This document shows, piece after piece, positions 58,182 through 64,000 of a stretch of DNA of 64,000 bases. Source of the DNA: Agrococcus jejuensis. GTDB taxonomy: Bacteria > Actinomycetota > Actinomycetes > Actinomycetales > Microbacteriaceae. Where the stretch lies: NCBI RefSeq assembly GCF_900099705.1, contig NZ_LT629695.1:2046001-2110000 (forward strand). The letters run 5' to 3'. Below the pieces are notes generated by a model. The model did not search any database and was not told where the DNA came from. It saw nothing but the letters and a program-made list of their open reading frames with translations. The position numbers were made by a program, and so were the translations under genes. The first letter of the stretch is position 1, and each line of letters starts with the position of its first letter.

Positions 58182-58876
58182 GCGGCCACCTCCTGGGATG
58201 CGGATGCCGATCGGTCACGATCGGCGGCCGAGTGGTCGCGAGTGGTTGCCGACACGCCGCTGGGCGAACCACTGCTGCCCAATCGATCCAGCTCGCCCGC
58301 CGCGCGCAGCACGCGCTCGGATGCGGGGCTCGCGAGCACGAGCACCGCGAACCCGCGGTCGGCGAGCGCGCGGGCGAGCGCCCACCAGTCGTGCGGGTCG
58401 CCGCCGTGGCGGTCGGGGCTCGCGAGCACGACGGCCTCGACGCCGTCGCGCAGGATGGCGAGCTCGGCGAGCACGCGCGTGCGCGTCGCGGGGGCGAGGT
58501 CGGCGACGGCGGTGGCGAGGGCGTCGAGCACGCCGAGCTGCGCCGCCCAGCCGCGCACGCTGCGCGGGTCGCCGGGCAGGCCGGCGAAGAGCAGCTCCTC
58601 GGCGATGGCGCCGGCGAGCGAGACGGCGGGGTCGGGGTCGGATGCGCGGGGCGCGTCGACGAGCGCGACGCGCGTGTGCAGGTCGCGGCGGTCGTCGAGA
58701 CCGTCGAGCAGCACGCGTCCGGTCGAGGGCTTCATGCGGCCGGCGGCGATGAGCCCGAGCACCGTCGGGCGCTGCTCGGTCTCGACGACGACGAGCGTCG
58801 CCTCGCCCGACGCGAACGCCGCATCCGTCGCGGGCAGGGCGTCGCCCATCCCGACCTGCTCGAGCACCACGTCCAT
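58178..58876 (-). CDS. Degenerate ABC ATPase-like protein paired with the YhgE protein
   Basis: 232 residues that follow the outline of an ABC ATPase but lack key residues. Where Walker A (GxxGxGKS/T) is expected, VVETEQRPTVLGLIAAGRMK is found; the following STGRVLLDGLDDRR matches the usual post-Walker-A strand. The signature region reads DLAPATRTRVLAELAIL instead of LSGGQ, and Walker B reads AVVLASPD. So it is unlikely to bind or hydrolyse ATP normally. It could be a structural partner of the YhgE protein. The divergent TetR gene and shared operator suggest regulated expression. Confidence 0.7.
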   Translation of the reverse strand: MDVVLEQVGMGDALPATDAAFASGEATLVVVETEQRPTVLGLIAAGRMKPSTGRVLLDGLDDRRDLHTRVALVDAPRASDPDPAVSLAGAIAEELLFAGLPGDPRSVRGWAAQLGVLDALATAVADLAPATRTRVLAELAILRDGVEAVVLASPDRHGGDPHDWWALARALADRGFAVLVLASPASERVLRAAGELDRLGSSGSPSGVSATTRDHSAADRDRSASASQEVAA

Positions 58877-58912
58877 CGCGCTTCCTCCTTCGACCGACCT
58901 ACGGTAATATAA

Positions 58913-58926
58913 ACTGACCAGTCAGT
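58913..58926. promoter_or_regulatory. TetR operator-like palindrome
   Basis: ACTGAC and GTCAGT arms with CA between, in the 75-bp space between the divergent ATPase-like and TetR genes, beside an AT-rich TAATATAAA. On the minus strand TATATT could be the -10 element of the YhgE operon. Confidence 0.65.
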
Positions 58927-58951
58927 ACAAGTATTCCGATGGGAGTCGACG

Positions 58952-59494
58952 ATGGCCCGCCCCAACCGCAGCCGCGAGAAGGTGCTCGACGCGGCCGCCG
59001 CCCTCGCCGCCGAGCACGGCGTCACCGCCACGACGGTCGACGACATCGCCGAGCGCGCGGGCGTCGCGAAGGGCAGCGTCTACTACTCGTTCCCATCGAA
59101 GGATGCGGTCTTCGAGGCCGTGCTCGCCGACGCCGTCGAGCGCACCGGCACGCGGCTGGGGGAGGCGCTCGAGGCGGCCCCCGCGGGCGGCGCGCTGCGG
59201 GCGATCGTCACGGCGTTCCTGCAGGGCGTCGAGGACCGGCCCACCGCCGCGAAGGTCGTCGCCGGCGAGCTCTTCCGCACCGACCGGCCGTGGCAGCAGT
59301 CGCTCGCCGCCTACCGATCCGCGCTCTTCGCCCTCGTCGCCGACGCGATGGAGGCCGACGGCGCACCGCGCCCGTCGACGCTGCGCGCATCCGCCGTCGT
59401 CGGCGCCATGGTCATGGTCGCGTTCGAGCGCACGGTCTTCGAGCCCGACGCGTCGATCGCCGACGCCGTCGAGGCGGTGCTCGCCGGCGCCTGA
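58952..59494 (+). CDS. TetR family transcriptional regulator
   Basis: A 180-residue repressor. The N-terminal helix-turn-helix (about 5-50) reads [40 protein letters not shown] with the usual F..KD follow-up. The C-terminal ligand domain has no recognised family. Start ATG 58952 with GGGAG upstream. It is divergent from the YhgE operon and very probably represses it and itself through 58913-58926. Confidence 0.9.
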   Translation: MARPNRSREKVLDAAAALAAEHGVTATTVDDIAERAGVAKGSVYYSFPSKDAVFEAVLADAVERTGTRLGEALEAAPAGGALRAIVTAFLQGVEDRPTAAKVVAGELFRTDRPWQQSLAAYRSALFALVADAMEADGAPRPSTLRASAVVGAMVMVAFERTVFEPDASIADAVEAVLAGA

Positions 59495-59605
59495 CGCCCG
59501 CCGAGCGATCGGCGACGTCGGCACGGATGAAGGCGCCGATCGGTGGCCGAAGTCGCCGATCACCGAGGAGCCGGCACCCCACGAAGCCGCGCAGGCACCC
59601 CGCGA

Positions 59606-59636
59606 TAGGGTGGAGTGCAAGCGGGCTCCCGCTTGC
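59606..59636 (+). promoter_or_regulatory. purA promoter and 5'-leader hairpin
   Basis: TAGGGT at 59606-59611 looks like a -10 element. Just after it, GCAAGCGGG (59617-59625) pairs perfectly with CCCGCTTGC (59628-59636) with a 2-nt loop, which would sit at the very 5' end of the leader. Confidence 0.45.
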
Positions 59637-59658
59637 CGACCAAGCAGAAGGGGACCCC

Positions 59659-60948
59659 ATGCCGGGCATCGTGATCCTCGGGGCGCAGTGGGGCGACGAG
59701 GGCAAGGGCAAGGCCACCGACCTCCTCGCGAGCCGCACCGACTACGTCGTGAAGTTCAACGGCGGCAACAACGCGGGCCACACCGTCGTCGTCGGCGACG
59801 AGAAGTACGCGCTGCACCTGCTGCCCTCCGGCATCCTCACCCCCGGCGTCGTGCCGGTGATCGGCAACGGCGTCGTCATCGACCTCGAGGTGCTCTTCGA
59901 CGAGCTGCAGGCGCTGTCGGCGCGCGGCGTCGACGTGTCGAAGCTGCGCATCTCGGCGAACGCGCACATCATCGCCGACTACCACCGCACGCTCGACAAG
60001 GTGTCGGAGCGGTTCCTCGGCAAGCGCTCGATCGGCACGACCGGTCGCGGCATCGGCCCCGCCTACGCGGACAAGATCAACCGCGTCGGCGTGCGCGTGC
60101 AGGACCTCTTCGACCCGTCGATCCTGCGCCAGAAGGTCGAGGGCTCCCTCGACGTCAAGAACCACCTGCTCACGAAGGTCTACAACCGTCGCGCGATCAC
60201 GGTCGACGAGATCGTCGCCGACCTCACGCAGTACGTCGAGCGCCTGCGCCCGATGGTGGCCGACACGGCGCTCGAGCTCGACCGGGCGCTCGACCGCGGC
60301 GACATCGTCGTGTTCGAGGCCGGCCAGGCGACGATGCTCGACATCGACCACGGCACGTATCCGTTCGTGACGTCGTCGTCGGCGACCGCCGGCGGCGCCG
60401 CGACCGGCTCGGGCGTCGCGCCCGCGCGCCTCGACCGCATCATCGGCATCGTCAAGGCGTACACGACCCGCGTCGGCTCCGGCCCGTTCCCGACCGAGCT
60501 GTTCGACGAGTGGGGCGAGCGCCTGCGCGCGACCGGCTTCGAGTTCGGCACGACCACGGGTCGCCCGCGCCGCACCGGCTGGTACGACTCCGTCATCACC
60601 CGCTACGCCGCGCGCGTCAACGGCGTCACCGACTTCGTGCTCACGAAGCTCGACGTGCTCACGGGCATCGAGCGCATCCCCGTCTGCGTCGCGTACGACG
60701 TGGATGGCGTGCGCCACGACGAGATGCCGGTGTCGCAGTCCGACGTGCACCACGCGACGCCCATCTACGAGGAGTTCCCCGGCTGGACCGAGGACATCTC
60801 GGGCTGCCGCACGTTCGACGAGCTGCCGAAGAACGCGCAGGACTACGTGCTCGCGCTCGAGGCCATGTCGGGCTCGCGCATCTCGGCGATCGGCGTCGGC
60901 CCCGACCGCGAGGCCATCGTCGTGCGGCACGACCTCATCGAGGGCTGA
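59659..60948 (+). CDS. purA: Adenylosuccinate synthetase
   Basis: A 429-residue enzyme that joins IMP and aspartate using GTP, the first step from IMP to [17 protein letters not shown] (GTP P-loop, catalytic Asp) opens the protein, [11 protein letters not shown] follows with the catalytic His, then [23 protein letters not shown], and the C-terminal base-binding [26 protein letters not shown] replaces the common EGAQGT loop, as in relatives from this family of bacteria. Length is normal. AAGGGG precedes ATG 59659. Confidence 0.97.
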   Translation: MPGIVILGAQWGDEGKGKATDLLASRTDYVVKFNGGNNAGHTVVVGDEKYALHLLPSGILTPGVVPVIGNGVVIDLEVLFDELQALSARGVDVSKLRISANAHIIADYHRTLDKVSERFLGKRSIGTTGRGIGPAYADKINRVGVRVQDLFDPSILRQKVEGSLDVKNHLLTKVYNRRAITVDEIVADLTQYVERLRPMVADTALELDRALDRGDIVVFEAGQATMLDIDHGTYPFVTSSSATAGGAATGSGVAPARLDRIIGIVKAYTTRVGSGPFPTELFDEWGERLRATGFEFGTTTGRPRRTGWYDSVITRYAARVNGVTDFVLTKLDVLTGIERIPVCVAYDVDGVRHDEMPVSQSDVHHATPIYEEFPGWTEDISGCRTFDELPKNAQDYVLALEAMSGSRISAIGVGPDREAIVVRHDLIEG

Positions 60949-60959
60949 CGCCCCGGGGG

Positions 60960-62036
60960 TCAGCCCCGCTCCCACCATCCGATGCTGGCCTGCGCCCCGT
61001 CGGGCGTGACGTCGAACACGAACACGGCCGCCTCGATCGGGAACCGCTGCTCGACGGTCGCGCCGGCGTCGTCGACGTAGGTCGCGACGAGGGTCGTCGC
61101 CACGTCGAACATCCACGTGTCCGCGCCCGCGGTCGCCGTCGGCTCGCCGACGAGGGCCCAGGCGACGTCGGCCTCGTACGGGGCGTCGCTGAACGCCGTG
61201 AGCCCGTCGCAGGACAGGTAGTCGTCGTCGGCCACCTCGACGCACGGGGCGATGCCGTCGATCGCCGTGGACTCGGCGAACGCGGATGCCTGCTCGCCGG
61301 GCGCGGCCTCCAGCGTGATCCACGTGGCCTCGCCCACGACGACCTCGGGCATCGCGGTCGCCTCCAGCATGGGGGTCGAGACCGGCTCGAGCGCGTAGAC
61401 GCCGGGATACACCACCGCCGTGGCAGGCGCGGGGGTCACGACCGACGGCGTCGTCACCGTCGTCGTGGCGCCGGCGAATCGTGCCTCGATCGACAGCACC
61501 GACGGCGGCGTCGTCACCCGCACCTCCATCGCGAGCCCCTCGCGGATCGACCAGCGCTCCGTCGCCCACCAGCCGCCCTGGGACTCCGTCATCACGCTGC
61601 CCTCGAACGTCTGCCCGTCGACGACGAACGTCAGGTCGAACCACATGCCGTCGATGACCTCGTCGGCGAGGTTCCGCAGCGACGCAGGGTAGCCCTCGGC
61701 GACCTCGAACGACGTCAGCGGCGTCGCGTCGTCCATCGACTCGGGCGCCGGGATCGCGCTCGCCGGCTCGGCGAACGCGAGCGCGTTGGCCGCCTCGACG
61801 TCGCCGGCCTGCAGCGCCTCCATGTAGGCGACCACCACCTCGCGCGGGTCCTGTCGCACGGCCTCGCCGATCGCGTAGGCGCCGCCGCCCGCAGCGAGCA
61901 CGGCGACGATCGCGGCGATCGTCACGATCGCGGTGCGCCGCTGTCGTCGACCGCTCCTGTCGTACGGGTCGTGCGACTCGGGCGGGAGGTGCGGCGGCGG
62001 CACGGGCGTGCGATCACCGGACGGCGGCTGGTGCAT
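60960..62036 (-). CDS. Hypothetical membrane-anchored extracytoplasmic protein
   Basis: 358 residues: a Pro-rich cytoplasmic leader with GRRQRRTAIV, one membrane span (about 35-57), and a large outer domain. The outer part has an initial helical stretch DPREVVVAYMEALQAGDVEA, like NTF2-type or DUF4878-like lipoproteins, followed by beta-rich sequence and two Cys (APCVEV, LSCDG). No family firmly recognised. CACGCT lies 6 nt before ATG 62034-62036. It converges with purA. Confidence 0.7.
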   Translation of the reverse strand: MHQPPSGDRTPVPPPHLPPESHDPYDRSGRRQRRTAIVTIAAIVAVLAAGGGAYAIGEAVRQDPREVVVAYMEALQAGDVEAANALAFAEPASAIPAPESMDDATPLTSFEVAEGYPASLRNLADEVIDGMWFDLTFVVDGQTFEGSVMTESQGGWWATERWSIREGLAMEVRVTTPPSVLSIEARFAGATTTVTTPSVVTPAPATAVVYPGVYALEPVSTPMLEATAMPEVVVGEATWITLEAAPGEQASAFAESTAIDGIAPCVEVADDDYLSCDGLTAFSDAPYEADVAWALVGEPTATAGADTWMFDVATTLVATYVDDAGATVEQRFPIEAAVFVFDVTPDGAQASIGWWERG

Positions 62037-62148
62037 CGGGCCAGCGTGCCACCGACCGCGTCGTCGAGCCTGCGCGAACGATCCGAGCCGCGTGACGGCG
62101 AGCCGGGAGCGCCGGGGCGTCCGGCGGAGCGTGCGATTGGATGGGCGC

Positions 62149-63378
62149 ATGGCGGCGAGCGACGGGGATGCGCGGGTGCCCCGCTCGTTCCGCTGGCTGC
62201 TCGCGGCCGAGTCGGCGTCGAGCGTCGGCACGTACGTCACCCTGCTCGCGCTGCAGACGATCGTCGTCGTCACGCTCGGCGGCGACTCCGCCGACACCGG
62301 CTTGCTGAGCGCCGCGCGCTGGCTGCCGTACCTCGTCGTCGGCCTGCTCGTGGGCGCGCTCGTCGACCGCATGCGGCGGAAGCCCGTGATGGTGTGGAGC
62401 GACGCCGTGCGCGCCGTGCTGCTCGCGGCCATCCCGGCGCTGTGGGTGCTCGACGCCCTCACGCTGCCGACCCTGCTCGTCGTCGTCGTCGCGTACGGCG
62501 TCGCGACGGTCGTGAACGACGCCGCGTCGATGGCGTTCCTGCCGCGCCTCGTGTCGGGGGCCTCCTTGCAGGCGGCCCATGCGCGCATCGACACGGCCGA
62601 TGCCGTCGCCCAGTCGGGCGGGCCCGCGCTCGGCGGCCTCGTCGTGCGACTCGTCGGCGCCCCGTTCGCGGTGCTCGTGGATGCGGTCGCGTCGGCGTTC
62701 GCGGCGCTCGCGGTCGCGCGCATCCGCGTCGACGAGCCCGAGCCCGCCGGGCGGCGCTCGGTGCGCGGCATCCTCGCCGACGTGGGCGAGGGCATCCGCC
62801 TCGTCTACCGCGGCACCGCGCTGACGCGGCTCGCGGTCGCGACGCACGTGTGGTTCGCGGCGAACGCCACGTTGGGCGTGCTCGTGGCGCCGTTCGCGCT
62901 CACGACGCTCGGGCTCGACGCGGGCGCGTTCGGCATCGTGCTCGCCGCGGCGGGCGTCGGCGCCGTCGTGGGGGCGTCGGTCACGGGATGGGTCGGGCGG
63001 CGCCTGGGCGCGCTGCCGACCGTCGCCGCGTGCCATGGGCTGTCGACGGTCGCGGTGCTCGTGATGGCGGCGGCGGTGCTCGTCGCCTCCTCACCCTCGC
63101 TCGCGACCGTGCTGCTCGGCGCGGGGCAGCTGCTGCATGGCATCGCGATGGGCGCGTCGAACTCGCACGAGATGGCGTACCGGCAGACGCGCACGCCCGA
63201 CGAGGCGCAGGCGCGCGTCAACATGACGATGCGCGCCGCGAACCGCGCCGTCATCGTGGTCGTCGCGCCGATCGCGGGATTCGTGGCGGTGCTCACGGGC
63301 CTGCTGCCGATGCTCGCGGTCTCGGCGGCGCTGTTCGCGACCGCATCCCTCGCGATCGCCCTCCGCCCGCGGAGTTGA
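62149..63378 (+). CDS. MFS transporter (MFS_3/enterobactin-exporter-like)
   Basis: A 409-residue, 12-span MFS protein of the MFS_3 type. FRWLLAAESASSVGTYVTLL starts TM1; the loop 2-3 motif GALVDRMRRKPVMVWSD is present, followed by NDAASMAFLPRLV and DTADAVAQSGGPALGGLVV in the middle. It ends RVNMTMRAANRAVIVV...GL. This group usually exports drugs, siderophores or peptides; its substrate is unknown. ATG 62149 is preferred over an out-of-frame ATG 8 nt before. Confidence 0.85.
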   Translation: MAASDGDARVPRSFRWLLAAESASSVGTYVTLLALQTIVVVTLGGDSADTGLLSAARWLPYLVVGLLVGALVDRMRRKPVMVWSDAVRAVLLAAIPALWVLDALTLPTLLVVVVAYGVATVVNDAASMAFLPRLVSGASLQAAHARIDTADAVAQSGGPALGGLVVRLVGAPFAVLVDAVASAFAALAVARIRVDEPEPAGRRSVRGILADVGEGIRLVYRGTALTRLAVATHVWFAANATLGVLVAPFALTTLGLDAGAFGIVLAAAGVGAVVGASVTGWVGRRLGALPTVAACHGLSTVAVLVMAAAVLVASSPSLATVLLGAGQLLHGIAMGASNSHEMAYRQTRTPDEAQARVNMTMRAANRAVIVVVAPIAGFVAVLTGLLPMLAVSAALFATASLAIALRPRS

Positions 63379-63424
63379 GGACTTCGGCCCGAATCGAGGT
63401 CGCATCGGGCCGAAACCCTCGACT
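63373..63424. terminator. Palindrome of the GAGG..TCGGCC family, diverged (H4)
   Basis: 25-nt arms (63373-63397, 63400-63424) with five mismatches, core TTCGGCCCGA. It overlaps the stop of the MFS gene. Confidence 0.65.
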
Positions 63425-63434
63425 CTCCGAACGA

Positions 63435-63484
63435 TCTGAGGTTCTCGGCCCTTTCTGACATCAGAAAGGGCCGAGAACCTCAGA
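63435..63484. terminator. Perfect palindrome of the GAGG..TCGGCC family (H5)
   Basis: 24-nt arms (63435-63458, 63461-63484), loop CA, no mismatch. It lies in tandem with H4 between convergent genes. Almost the same as H3, including its right flank. Confidence 0.75.
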
Positions 63485-63493
63485 ACGTTCGCG

Positions 63494-64000
63494 TCACCAG
63501 GGGAGCGCGTCGGGGATGGGCTGGGTGCCCAGCACGTGCTGGCCGCAGAACGCGAGCACCGTCTCGTTCCACGTGACGGCGTTCGACGGACGCAGCACCC
63601 AGTGGTTCTCATCCGTCAGCTGCAGGAACCGGTGCGGCATCGACGCCGGCGTGCCCCGCCAGCCCGACACGAGATCCCACCACAGCCGCAGCGCCTCGCT
63701 CACGGGCACGCGGTAGTCGCGGTTGCCGTGCGTCACGAGCATCGGCGTCGTGATGGATGCCGCCGAGTGGTGCGGCGAGTACGCGCGGTACCACTCGGGC
63801 AGGTCGTCGGGGTGGCCGTGCACGCGCACCTTGTGCGACGCGGCATCGGTCGTCGTGTGCTGCTGGTCGAGCGCCCACAGGCCCGCGTGGGTCACGATCG
63901 CGCCGAAGCGGTCGGAGTGGCCGGCGATCCAGTTCGTCATGAACCCGCCGAAGGATGCGCCGAGCAGCGCCGTGCGCGACGCGTCGAGCGTGCGGCGGGT
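63494..64000 (-). CDS. S9 family peptidase (prolyl oligopeptidase type), C-terminal part
   Basis: The last 168 residues of an alpha/beta-hydrolase; the gene begins beyond position 64000. The nucleophile elbow GASFGGFMTNW is at the window edge, Asp is in THGNRDYRVPVSEA, and the catalytic His is in LQLTDENHWVLRP. This layout matches acylaminoacyl-peptidase/DPP-like S9 enzymes, which cut short peptides. It converges with the MFS gene across two palindromes. Confidence 0.88.
   Translation of the reverse strand, partial: TRRTLDASRTALLGASFGGFMTNWIAGHSDRFGAIVTHAGLWALDQQHTTTDAASHKVRVHGHPDDLPEWYRAYSPHHSAASITTPMLVTHGNRDYRVPVSEALRLWWDLVSGWRGTPASMPHRFLQLTDENHWVLRPSNAVTWNETVLAFCGQHVLGTQPIPDALPW

Noticed and set aside
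1..64000. tRNA, rRNA, transposase or integrase genes
   Set aside because: I looked for T-loop/anticodon-like structures, rRNA-like conserved runs and DDE or tyrosine-recombinase motifs and saw none that could be supported.

Overview
The window is a very GC-rich chromosomal segment from an actinobacterium, most likely the Microbacteriaceae and possibly near Agrococcus. The pointers are the base composition, GTG and leaderless starts, SpoU, purA and pyrE sequence style, sortase LPxTG and CWB2 surface proteins, and heavy use of GCATCC/GGATGC. No rRNA, tRNA, CRISPR array, phage or transposase gene is visible. Almost every stretch is coding, in short operons whose genes often share a 4-base ATGA or GTGA overlap.

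Layout. 1-4.8 kb: an ABC exporter (ATPase plus the start of a permease), an ArsR/SRPBCC operon ending in a decayed dihydrofolate-reductase-like gene, and a LuxR-type two-component pair. 4.9-7.9 kb: a NERD-helicase gene and an EVE-like/zinc-ribbon/HNH nuclease gene, preceded by a small gene; this is a candidate defence operon. 8-13 kb: an SDR, a lipoprotein/DUF4190/two-component operon, a DUF998 membrane protein and a DUF427 protein. 13-22.4 kb: a 1691-residue choice-of-anchor G protein with CWB2 repeats, a DUF6421 protein, a small membrane protein and an LPxTG protein. 22.5-26.3 kb: an exonuclease III gene, a small membrane protein, and two AztD-like zinc metallochaperone genes behind a clear Zur-box palindrome. 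26.5-30.2 kb: a maleylpyruvate-isomerase-fold protein, pyrE, an AEC transporter, then a lower-GC, gene-poor patch. 30.2-36.4 kb: degradative-type HMG-CoA reductase, HMG-CoA lyase, a small membrane protein and a TctA-like permease in one overlapping operon, with a GAF/PucR regulator upstream. This looks like a mevalonate uptake and catabolism cluster.

36.4-40.1 kb carries a small unknown gene, a sugar-porter MFS gene, an unknown membrane protein and a HAD-IIA phosphatase. 40.4-53.1 kb is one giant sortase-anchored gene of about 4224 codons: signal peptide, seven DUF11-like repeats, about 26 CshA-type fibril repeats, LPRTG anchor. 53.3-64 kb holds a SpoU methyltransferase, a tyrosine-phosphatase-like gene, an Nramp Mn/Fe transporter with an operator over its start codon, a YhgE-type membrane protein with a degenerate ABC-ATPase partner and divergent TetR regulator, purA, an unknown membrane-anchored protein, an MFS exporter and the end of an S9 peptidase.

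The non-coding DNA is unusually structured. Five long, almost perfect palindromes with a GAGG..TCGGCC core sit at gene ends; three clusters of ACTGGTCGC repeats lie between genes; two copies of a roughly 157-bp inverted-repeat element and five copies of a short GCGAGCGAAGCGAGCC element are scattered. Two surface-protein genes share an upstream palindrome whose arms differ by a compensatory change. About sixteen genes have a -10-like hexamer exactly 6-7 nt before the start codon, which suggests leaderless mRNAs.
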